Shown here piece by piece: positions 8,309 through 15,760 of a stretch of DNA of 64,000 nt. Source of the stretch: Caulobacter segnis ATCC 21756 (GTDB lineage Bacteria; Pseudomonadota; Alphaproteobacteria; Caulobacterales; Caulobacteraceae). The stretch's first letter is position 1. Each line of letters starts with the position of its first letter. The notes under the pieces were generated by a model. That model ran no database searches. It had not been told where the DNA came from and saw nothing but the letters and a program-made list of their open reading frames with translations. Position numbers and translations under genes: made by a program. The stretch spans positions 3,410,001 through 3,474,000 of the forward strand of contig NC_014100.1 in the NCBI RefSeq assembly GCF_000092285.1, in the 5' to 3' direction.

Positions 8309-10843
8309 TCAGTGGTTCTCGTGGGTCGGAACGTCCTCGGGCGCGGCGAGGCGGAGCTGATCCAGCGCGACGCGGCCTGTCCGGGCGACCACCTGGACCG
8401 TGTGCGCGCCGGGCGACAGCGCGGGCCCCACGGAGGCCTTCAGCAAGTTGTCGAGCACGCCCTGCGCCCAGGCCGGCGCCCCCACGGCGCGCGGCCAGGA
8501 CACGCGCTGGACCGGACCGCCGTCGATGCTGACATCCAGAACGATCTCGCCGCCTTGCCCGTCCGGGAAGATCGGCAGCACGCCCAACTGGAGGCTGAGA
8601 CCGTTTGACGGAACGTCGACCTTGAAGGACAGCGAAGCCCCCGCCGCGTCGGCGATCATCACGCCCCGTCCTCGTCCGACGCCCTCGACCAGGCGCCAGC
8701 CGGCGTTGGCGGCGAAGGTCTCCGCCTCTGTCGTGAGGGCGCCGGTGGGACCGGCGTTGTCGACGACGTTCAGGAACTTGCCCGAATCGGCGGTCAGGCC
8801 AGCCCCCGGCAACGGGATCGAGCGGGCGCGATAGATGCGCCACTGACTGTCGGCCGGCTCCTCCGGCATCAGCCAGCGCCACTTGCCGCCGGCGATCTGG
8901 TTGTTGAAGCGATCGGTCAGGGCGGTGATCTCGGCCTGGGCCTCGACGGCCGCGCCGCCGGCCGAGCGGGCCATGGCCTGGTCGTTGTCGATCACCGCGT
9001 TGTAGCGCTCGGCCGCGAAGAACCGCATGTTCGCCGCCGCCGAGACCCGGATCGGGAACTCCACCAGCTCGAACCAGGCGTCGCGCAGCTCCGGCGAAAC
9101 CTGCTGTCCCGCCGCCTTGGTCTCGTCGACCAGCGTGCGGAAGGCCTTCAGGCGCGCGTTGACCTCCTCGGGCGTGTAGCTCGACAGGTGACGGCTTTCG
9201 GCCTTGGGCAGCCACTCCAGGTGCTCGGGACGGCGCTCGAAATTCAGGCGGTAGTAGCGGTCCATCAGGTCGGCGGTCTTGGCCGCGAGATCCGGACCCA
9301 GGTTGCGCGCGGTCCAGTCGTGCAGGAACTGTTTCTGGGTCTTGCCGCGCCAGCGGTCGATGTCCCAGGCCATCTCCAGGAAATGGCTGGTCCCGATCTC
9401 GGCCGGCTTGATGTCGCCGACATTGGCGATCCAGACGTTGCGCGCGCCCTTGTCCCAGGCGTGGGTCATCTCTTCCTGAACCAGAGCCGGCGGCGTGGTC
9501 GAGAGCCACAGATAGGCCAACGGATAGCCGAGGTACGAGAGGTGATAGTAGACCCCCGCCCCGCCCTTGCGCGCGGCCTCCTCGGGACTGGCGAACTGGC
9601 GGATGTAGCCGAAGTTGTCGTCCGGCCAGACGATGGTGACGTCGTCGGGGACCTTCAGGCCGGCGCGGTAGACGCCCAGCACTTCCTTATAGGGTACGAA
9701 GATCTGCGGGACCTTGGCGACGTCCGCGTTGACGTTCCGGCTGAGGATCTCGCGCTGGTCGGCGATGATCTTGTCCAGCAGGGCGACCTTTTCCTCGGTG
9801 GTCTTGGGACCGACCATGCCGGTGTCGTGGATGCCGCGCATGCCGACGGTCCACAGGCTCTCAAAGCCCGCGTTCGCCTTGGCGCGCTCTTCCCAATAGC
9901 CCTTCACGCCCTCGGGATTGGTCGCATAGTTGAACTTCGCAGGGTCGTCCTTCCACTCCCCGACATTGTTACGCAGCATGGCTTCGGCATGGGACGAGCC
10001 CATGACGATGCCGTACTCCTCGGCCAGCTTGGCGTTGGCCGGATCGGAATTGAACGGCGCGGTGGTGTGGTGCATCGCCGGCCACAGCGTGTTGGCCTTC
10101 AAGCGCAGCAGCAGGGTGAAGACCTTGCGGTAGGTCTTGGGCCCGATGTCGCCGCGCTCCGGGTCAAAGGTCTTCACGGCCCAGGGGTATAGGCCCCAGT
10201 CCTCGTCGTTGACGAAGACGCCACGGTAGCGAACCGACGGCGGACCAAAGCGGTGGACGCCGGCGCGCACGAACAGGGTCTCCCGACGCTTGGGCGTCAC
10301 GTCCGCCCACCAGGCCCAAGGCGAGACGCCCATGGCCTGGGCGACCTCATAGACGCCGAACGCGGTCCCGCGCCGATCGCTGCCGACCACGACGAGGGCC
10401 TTGTCGACGCCGGGCATGGGGCGGTCGACAGAGGCGATGACAAAGCTCTCCCAGGCGCCTTTCAGCCGAGAGATGTCGACGCGCTTGGCGGTGACCAGTC
10501 GATCGATCAGCGGGCTCTGGCCCAGCGTGCCGACCAGGATCGCCGTCTTGCCGGCGGGCATGGCGGCGATGGTCGCGCGCTGGCCGGTGACGGTCAGGAT
10601 GTCGTCGGAGAGGTCATCGGCGGCGTGGCGCACGACGGCGGCGTCGGCCGGATCGACCACGATGGTGGGGACCAAGCCCGCGCCCATCAGCTGGAAGCCG
10701 CCCCGGACGGGGCCGTCGGCGAAGATCGGCGCGGACTCGGCGACGGCGCGGCTCGAGACGCTGGCGGCCAAGGCCCCGCGGCTCGGAACGGCCGAAGAGG
10801 CCAGGGCGAGCGCGCAGACCGCCGCGACATGCATCCACTTCAT
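8309..10843 (-). CDS. GH115-family glycosidase (alpha-glucuronidase type)
   Basis: A secreted or periplasmic 844-residue protein of glycoside hydrolase family 115, whose characterised members remove alpha-1,2-linked (4-O-methyl)glucuronic acid from xylan. A signal peptide covers about residues 1-28. Family blocks include GVYEVAQAMGVSPWAWWADV, FVNDEDWGLYPWA, LRLKANTLWPAMH, VPYKEVLGVY and TIVWPDDNFGYIR; a C-terminal beta-rich GH115_C-like region follows. The ATG is preceded by AGGGAG at 7-nt spacing, which decides the start. It is the last gene of the leftward TonB receptor-GH89-NagX-phosphatase set. In a GlcNAc locus its real substrate could be a uronic-acid branch on a glycoconjugate rather than xylan, which is inference. 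Confidence 0.85.
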   Translation of the reverse strand: MKWMHVAAVCALALASSAVPSRGALAASVSSRAVAESAPIFADGPVRGGFQLMGAGLVPTIVVDPADAAVVRHAADDLSDDILTVTGQRATIAAMPAGKTAILVGTLGQSPLIDRLVTAKRVDISRLKGAWESFVIASVDRPMPGVDKALVVVGSDRRGTAFGVYEVAQAMGVSPWAWWADVTPKRRETLFVRAGVHRFGPPSVRYRGVFVNDEDWGLYPWAVKTFDPERGDIGPKTYRKVFTLLLRLKANTLWPAMHHTTAPFNSDPANAKLAEEYGIVMGSSHAEAMLRNNVGEWKDDPAKFNYATNPEGVKGYWEERAKANAGFESLWTVGMRGIHDTGMVGPKTTEEKVALLDKIIADQREILSRNVNADVAKVPQIFVPYKEVLGVYRAGLKVPDDVTIVWPDDNFGYIRQFASPEEAARKGGAGVYYHLSYLGYPLAYLWLSTTPPALVQEEMTHAWDKGARNVWIANVGDIKPAEIGTSHFLEMAWDIDRWRGKTQKQFLHDWTARNLGPDLAAKTADLMDRYYRLNFERRPEHLEWLPKAESRHLSSYTPEEVNARLKAFRTLVDETKAAGQQVSPELRDAWFELVEFPIRVSAAANMRFFAAERYNAVIDNDQAMARSAGGAAVEAQAEITALTDRFNNQIAGGKWRWLMPEEPADSQWRIYRARSIPLPGAGLTADSGKFLNVVDNAGPTGALTTEAETFAANAGWRLVEGVGRGRGVMIADAAGASLSFKVDVPSNGLSLQLGVLPIFPDGQGGEIVLDVSIDGGPVQRVSWPRAVGAPAWAQGVLDNLLKASVGPALSPGAHTVQVVARTGRVALDQLRLAAPEDVPTHENH

Positions 10844-10928
10844 CACCAAACTCCCTACTCGCGGCGCGGGGCCGCGCCGTCTATGCGCCCATTCCCTGGG
10901 CGACGTTCCTGTAGCCGCGTGAGCGGCT

Positions 10929-12185
10929 CTAGTCGTCCGCGCGCGTCGCGCGACGCACGACCGCTTCGAAGTCTTCCAGCCGGCAGTCGAAGGCCGGGGT
11001 CGCCGTGCCGCAGCCCTGGATGAACACCGGGGCCGACAGCGGCGGGGTCTTGGCGTCCAGGGTGGTCATGTTCCGCAACTGGGACAGGCTCTGGCCGGTG
11101 AAACGGACGCGAACCACGCGCGCGCCGTCGTCGCGCTTCCAGCGCTCGAACACCAGGGCGCCGCCCGGCTGGATCTGGTTGGGCTGGTAGCCCGGCAAGG
11201 CCCACTCCATCCGCAGCAGGCCGCCGAGCGAGGCGAGCGTGCCGTCGTGGCCCGAGATCACCACCAGCTTCGCGTCGGCGGGGCCGATCGAGGCCGCGTT
11301 CGGCTTGGCCCCGCTCTCGACGGTGGCCAGCACGCGGTCGGCGAGATGGCCGGCGAGAACGCGCGCGACGTAGGGCGTGCGCAGGCGCAGGTCGAACTCG
11401 GCCTGGTGCAGGAAGAACGACCGGGTCAGGGCCTCTTCGTCGAGGCCCTTCCAGCCCAGGCCGGCGAAGTCGTGACCATCGGCCCAGGCCATCAGCAGGC
11501 TCTCGGTGACGCCCGAGGCGAAGGCTTCGGGACCCGAGACGCCGGCCAGATCCTCACCGTCCACGAAGCCGGGCTTGGCGTCGAAGACGCGGCGCTTGCC
11601 GGGCGCGGGTGGGCACGGGCCCTTGTCGCATTGCATCAGCAAGGCGTCGAGCTGCTCGGCCTCCTGGCGGTGGCTGGCGCTCCAGGCGGAAAGGTCGCCG
11701 CCGACGCGGCCGGCCACGGCCGCGCGCGCCAGGGCGTGATCGACCTTGACGATCCCGGCCTTCGCGGGCTCGAACATTGGGTCGTCATTGCCCTCGCCCA
11801 CCGTGTTGACGGTGATCGCGCAGCCGGGCGCCAATGCGCCGGCATAGGCCTTGCCGGTGGCGATCGTGCGCTGGGTGACGTTGGCCCAGGCATAGACGGC
11901 CGAGCAGTCGCCCGGCTTCAGCAGGCCCTGCGACACATAGAGCTGGCGATAGTAGTCGCCCATGCGCGCGACCAGGGTCCCGCCCCGCGCGGTCAGGTGG
12001 CCGGCCGGAACCTCGAAGCGCGGCCAGGGGCGGGCCGAGGCCTCCCCCAGCCTTTCGGGCGACGACATGGCCGAACGGACACCGTGCCGGCTGAGGATCA
12101 CGACCTTTTCGAGCGTGTCGGCCGACGCGGCGGTCGCTGAGGCCAAGGCGATGGCGGCGGCGGCGATGCGGAGGGACAGGCGCAT
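10929..12185 (-). CDS. Histidine acid phosphatase (phytase / glucose-1-phosphatase type)
   Basis: A 418-residue exported phosphatase of the histidine acid phosphatase superfamily. Residues 1-22 form a signal peptide ending ASA. The catalytic RHGVR motif follows at residues 33-37 with His34 as nucleophile, and the proton-donor HD dipeptide occurs in the C-terminal third (SGHDGTLASLGG). Members hydrolyse phosphomonoesters such as glucose-1-phosphate or phytate in the periplasm. The start has an AGGAG ribosome site and lies 8 nt after nagX. The position suggests dephosphorylation of a phosphorylated sugar or glycan before uptake; this is inference. Confidence 0.88.
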   Translation of the reverse strand: MRLSLRIAAAAIALASATAASADTLEKVVILSRHGVRSAMSSPERLGEASARPWPRFEVPAGHLTARGGTLVARMGDYYRQLYVSQGLLKPGDCSAVYAWANVTQRTIATGKAYAGALAPGCAITVNTVGEGNDDPMFEPAKAGIVKVDHALARAAVAGRVGGDLSAWSASHRQEAEQLDALLMQCDKGPCPPAPGKRRVFDAKPGFVDGEDLAGVSGPEAFASGVTESLLMAWADGHDFAGLGWKGLDEEALTRSFFLHQAEFDLRLRTPYVARVLAGHLADRVLATVESGAKPNAASIGPADAKLVVISGHDGTLASLGGLLRMEWALPGYQPNQIQPGGALVFERWKRDDGARVVRVRFTGQSLSQLRNMTTLDAKTPPLSAPVFIQGCGTATPAFDCRLEDFEAVVRRATRADD

Positions 12186-12193
12186 GACGGCTC

Positions 12194-13312
12194 CTAAAGC
12201 TTCACGACGATACCGCGACGCGCCATGACATAGCCCAGCAGCCAGCAGACCAGCATGTAGGCCACCGCGCACAGTAGCGAGCCGAACGCGCCTGGCGCCA
12301 TGGCCTGGAAGATATTGACGCCGACCCACTCGTAGATCCCGACGCCCGGCGCGACCTGGATCATGCCCAGCACGATCACGAAGATCTCCGAGAACAGGTA
12401 GATCACTAGCGGGTTGAGCCCGAACACCTGGAAGAAATAGGTCCCCGGATTGGGATCCCGACCTTCCAGCAGCTTGGTCAGTGCCGCCAGCAGGACGAGG
12501 TCGATGCCGACGGTCAGCAGCACGAAGCTGCCGGTCCACAGCTTCTTGGCGATCGGGAACAGCGGGCTCCAGGCCAGGCCCGCCAGGATCAGCACCACCC
12601 CCGCTATCGCCATCCGCGCCATGGCGCTTTGCGACCCGGGATTCTCCTTCAGGAACCGCGCGGCGAGATAGCCGGCCAGCACGTTGACGGTCGACGGCAG
12701 CGTGCCCAGCAGCCCCTCGGGATCGAAGCCACCGTCCTTGCGATAGAGGTGGTTCTGGCCGATCAGGAAGAGGTCCAGGTGGGTGCCGGCGTTGCCCAGC
12801 TTGGACAGCGGCGCGGCCGGGTCGCCAAGCGTCATCAGGATCGCCCAGTAGCCCAGCAGCAGCACGGCCGACAGCGCCACGATCAGGCGCGGCGACAGCC
12901 AGCGCACGGCGAAGGCGGCCAGCATGTAGCAGAGCGCGATCCGCTGCAGCACGCCCATGACCCGGGTGTCGGCGAACGGAATCAGCGCCCAGTGCCCGTC
13001 GATCTTCTTTACGAACGGGAACCAGTACATCAGGAAGCCGAGCAGGAAGATCAGGGCCGCGCGCCGCAGCACCTTGGCCAGGAATTCGTTGGTCGGGATC
13101 GGCCGCGAGAAGGCGAAGGCCATCGAGCAGCCGACCGCGAACAGGAACGAGGGGAACACCGCGTCCGCCGCCGTGAACCCGAACCACGGCGCGTGGACCA
13201 GCTGGGTGTAGGCCTTGGCGCCCGGCCCCGCGGTGTTGACGACGATCATCAGGCAGACCGTCAGGCCCCGGAACACGTCCAGGGACAGGAAGCGGGCGGC
13301 GGGCTTGCTCAT
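12194..13312 (-). CDS. nagX: NagX-like multi-pass membrane protein (COG4299, HGSNAT-related)
   Basis: A 372-residue integral membrane protein with about ten hydrophobic helices. It begins with RFLSLDVFRGLTVCLMIVVN and continues WFGFTAADAVFPSFLFAVG, the signature of COG4299/DUF5009 proteins. These are related to the lysosomal heparan-alpha-glucosaminide N-acetyltransferase (HGSNAT). In bacteria the family is recurrent in GlcNAc regulons as NagX, with a proposed but unproven role in acylating or transporting sugar at the inner membrane. Its ATG overlaps the GH89 stop by four bases (ATGA), so the two are translationally coupled. Residues needed for acetyl transfer cannot be checked here. Confidence 0.85.
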   Translation of the reverse strand: MSKPAARFLSLDVFRGLTVCLMIVVNTAGPGAKAYTQLVHAPWFGFTAADAVFPSFLFAVGCSMAFAFSRPIPTNEFLAKVLRRAALIFLLGFLMYWFPFVKKIDGHWALIPFADTRVMGVLQRIALCYMLAAFAVRWLSPRLIVALSAVLLLGYWAILMTLGDPAAPLSKLGNAGTHLDLFLIGQNHLYRKDGGFDPEGLLGTLPSTVNVLAGYLAARFLKENPGSQSAMARMAIAGVVLILAGLAWSPLFPIAKKLWTGSFVLLTVGIDLVLLAALTKLLEGRDPNPGTYFFQVFGLNPLVIYLFSEIFVIVLGMIQVAPGVGIYEWVGVNIFQAMAPGAFGSLLCAVAYMLVCWLLGYVMARRGIVVKL

Positions 13313-15621
13313 GCGGTCTTCTCCCCGCCCTGACCGATGCGTGCGATCAGGGTCTTTATCTCACCGACCGGGTCGGCGGGCTTTTCGCGACGATAGGCGA
13401 CCTCGGCGTCGACCCAGGCGCGCTCCCAGGCGATGCTGGCCCGCACGGCGGCGGGCTCGTCGAACGTCCCGGTTCCAGCCGCCTTCAGCGCGTCGAGGAA
13501 CATCGACCAGCGCGGCAGGTAGAAACCGCGGTACAGCCCTTGCCAGGCCTTGGACGCGTAGTCGTTGAGGTTGCCCTCCCCGCCCCAGACGGTGACCTGG
13601 GCCTTGGCGTTGGCGACATAGGCCGCCGCGTCGGCGGGCGTGTCGCCATAGGCGCGGGCGTCGTCGATCCAGGTGGCCAGGGTCTCGGGCTGGACGCCCA
13701 ACAGCTTGTCGATCGACAGCGCCAGCGCCGCGATCTCGACGCGCGCCTGATCACCGGAAGCGACATCGCCTCGGCGGTAGGCGGCGACGGCGGCCTGCAG
13801 AAGATCGTCGATCTTCATCGTCGCCAGGTGGCGCGTCGCGTCGGTCAGGTCGAGCACGAACAGCGGCTCGTTCGCATAGGCCGGGGCCAGCGCCGTCAGC
13901 GCCTTGACGGCCGCTTCCAGCTTGGCGCGGTCGCCCGGATGCGGCGGGAACTCGCCGATCGTCGCGGTCGGACGCTTGAAGAAGAGGTAGGCCCCGGCCT
14001 TGCTCTTCCACCAGCGCGGCGACCAGTAGCGGGTCGAATAGGCAGCCTCGACCAACTGGCCAAGCGCAGCGTCCAGTTCGGGCGAGGTCTTGCCATAACG
14101 CGCGCGGGCGTAGGTCGACAGCCATGCCGACAGCGACTCCCGCCCCGCGCCCCAGGCCAGGTCATAGACCGCGTCGTAGACGATCGAGTTGTTGTGCAAG
14201 CCTTCGGGGAACATGCCGAAACCCGCCAGCTTGCCCGCCTCGGGGTTGGCCGCGATGGCGGGAATGTCCCGGCGATAGTAGTCGAGGTCGCCGTAGACGG
14301 GGTTGCTGCCGCCGTAGTTGTGGACGTAGCCGTAGATCCACGGCTTTCCGCCAAAGGCCTTGGCGTTCTTCCAGACGGCCGGATAGCGGTCGTTGCCGAT
14401 ATCCAGGATCATCAGCTTGTCGTCGGGCACGAGGCTCAGATAGGCCGAGATGGCCGTCGGATCCCAGAAGTGGCTGTCGGCGCCGAACAGCCAGCCCTGC
14501 ATCACCCAGACCGCGTCGGGCCGCGCCTGGCGGATCGAGTCGTAGATGGCCTTGCCGTAGGCGGCCAGGCGCTGAGCCTTCAGCGCCGGATCGACCTCGA
14601 CCTTGGTCTTGGTGGCGGCGGTGTTGGCCGCGCCGTCGCCATAGGCCGCGTCGCGCGCGTCCGCGCCGTCGGCGTTGATGGGCGGCAGCATCTCGTTGAA
14701 CGAGTCCGCCAGGTAATAGGTCCCCGTCCCGTAGGTCTGGGTGTAGAGCGCCAGGAACCGGCCGGCGATCTTGGCGAACAGCGGGTCGGCCGGATCCAGC
14801 CAGTAGGTCTCGTGGAAACCTTCCCACGGCCGCATGCGATAGATGCGCGCCTTGGGGTTCTTCTGGGCGAAGGCCTTGGGCACATAGCCGCCGAACGCCG
14901 GCAGGATCGGGGTCATGCCCAGCGAGCGCATGCGGCCCAGAATCTGGACCTGCAGGTCCTTCTTCTTGTCGATCCAGTTGGTCGGCAAAGGCGCGCGATA
15001 GCCTTCGATGTTGCCCATGCGCTGCCAGGGCGTGAAGGCCGGCCCCGAGAAGTAGTAGGCCAGCTCGGCCTCGCTCAGACCGAATTCGCGCCACAGGGCG
15101 CGCCAGACATATTCCTGGCCTTCCATGGCCAGCGGCATGTCGACGCCGTGCGCGGCCATCCAGTCGATCTCGCGCGTCCAGCGGTCCCAGCCCCACCAGG
15201 GCGTCGTGTAGCCGTAGGTGCAGGTGTTCAGGTAGGCGCGGTGGCGGAACGGCGTCTCGACGCGCGCGCCGGAAGCGGCCGGCAAGGCGCCGCTCTGGGC
15301 GATCCGATCGCCCTCCCAGCTGACGTGCGCGAGGCCCGCCTGGTTCAGATAGGCGTAGGCGCCGCGCACGAGCGCGACGGGCGTATCACCGGAAATGGAA
15401 AGGTCGCCGGCCTTGCCGCTGACCGAATACCAGGAGCGCCCGGCGCTCGGGGTCAGGGACAGCTTCACGCCGGCGAGGCGTGGGCCGAACAGTCGCTGCA
15501 GGCTTGCGCGCGCGGCGGCGGCGCCCTTGGCGGATGGGGCGGCGAAGGCGGGACCCGCGATGGCGGCGGCGGCCGCGGAGATCAGCGCCTGACGTCGGTT
15601 CAGAGAGGCTTTCATCGGCAT
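13309..15621 (-). CDS. GH89 alpha-N-acetylglucosaminidase
   Basis: A 770-residue exported glycosidase of family GH89 (NAGLU family), which cleaves terminal alpha-linked GlcNAc. An N-terminal twin-arginine-like signal (LNRRQALISAAAAAIAG) precedes an N-terminal domain. The catalytic barrel blocks are TCTYGYTTPWWGWDRW, EIDWMAAHGVDMPLA, GMTPILPAFGGYVP and the acidic YLADSFNEMLPP; a long helical C-terminal domain follows, as in NAGLU. It is coupled to nagX by a 4-nt overlap and lies downstream of a TonB receptor. The combination of NAGLU-type hydrolase and HGSNAT-type membrane protein mirrors two consecutive steps of lysosomal heparan sulfate breakdown. Confidence 0.92.
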   Translation of the reverse strand: MPMKASLNRRQALISAAAAAIAGPAFAAPSAKGAAAARASLQRLFGPRLAGVKLSLTPSAGRSWYSVSGKAGDLSISGDTPVALVRGAYAYLNQAGLAHVSWEGDRIAQSGALPAASGARVETPFRHRAYLNTCTYGYTTPWWGWDRWTREIDWMAAHGVDMPLAMEGQEYVWRALWREFGLSEAELAYYFSGPAFTPWQRMGNIEGYRAPLPTNWIDKKKDLQVQILGRMRSLGMTPILPAFGGYVPKAFAQKNPKARIYRMRPWEGFHETYWLDPADPLFAKIAGRFLALYTQTYGTGTYYLADSFNEMLPPINADGADARDAAYGDGAANTAATKTKVEVDPALKAQRLAAYGKAIYDSIRQARPDAVWVMQGWLFGADSHFWDPTAISAYLSLVPDDKLMILDIGNDRYPAVWKNAKAFGGKPWIYGYVHNYGGSNPVYGDLDYYRRDIPAIAANPEAGKLAGFGMFPEGLHNNSIVYDAVYDLAWGAGRESLSAWLSTYARARYGKTSPELDAALGQLVEAAYSTRYWSPRWWKSKAGAYLFFKRPTATIGEFPPHPGDRAKLEAAVKALTALAPAYANEPLFVLDLTDATRHLATMKIDDLLQAAVAAYRRGDVASGDQARVEIAALALSIDKLLGVQPETLATWIDDARAYGDTPADAAAYVANAKAQVTVWGGEGNLNDYASKAWQGLYRGFYLPRWSMFLDALKAAGTGTFDEPAAVRASIAWERAWVDAEVAYRREKPADPVGEIKTLIARIGQGGEKTA

Positions 15622-15635
15622 CAGGATCTACAAAA

Positions 15636-15674
15636 AGGGACGCCCGCCGCCTAGGAGAAGGGAAACGGCGGGCG
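15636..15674 (-). terminator. Intrinsic terminator or attenuator between receptor and GH89
   Basis: On the minus strand a 9-bp GC-rich inverted repeat (CGCCCGCCG with CGGCGGGCG, 15641-15674) is followed by TCCCTTTTTG. It sits only about 15 nt before the GH89 start codon. It would end most receptor transcripts while letting some read into the glycosidase genes. Confidence 0.6.
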
Positions 15675-15684
15675 CCAGGGGGAA

Positions 15685-15711
15685 GGCCTCGCCCGTGCGA
15701 CGGGCGAGGCC
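15685..15711. repeat. Second perfect hairpin in the receptor-GH89 gap
   Basis: A perfect 12-bp inverted repeat (GGCCTCGCCCGT, loop GCG, ACGGGCGAGGCC) lies just upstream, in transcription order, of the terminator-like structure at 15636-15674. It has no T-run of its own. It may protect the 3' end of the receptor message. Confidence 0.55.
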
Positions 15712-15760
15712 AGGAAGGACACGGCGCTCAGGGGAGGAAGAGAGCGCCGCGCCAAACGCG

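Noticed and set aside
10929..13187. 752-residue frame joining nagX region and acid phosphatase
   Set aside because: The first half is a wrong-frame reading of nagX. The true phosphatase starts at 12185 with its own signal peptide and AGGAG site.
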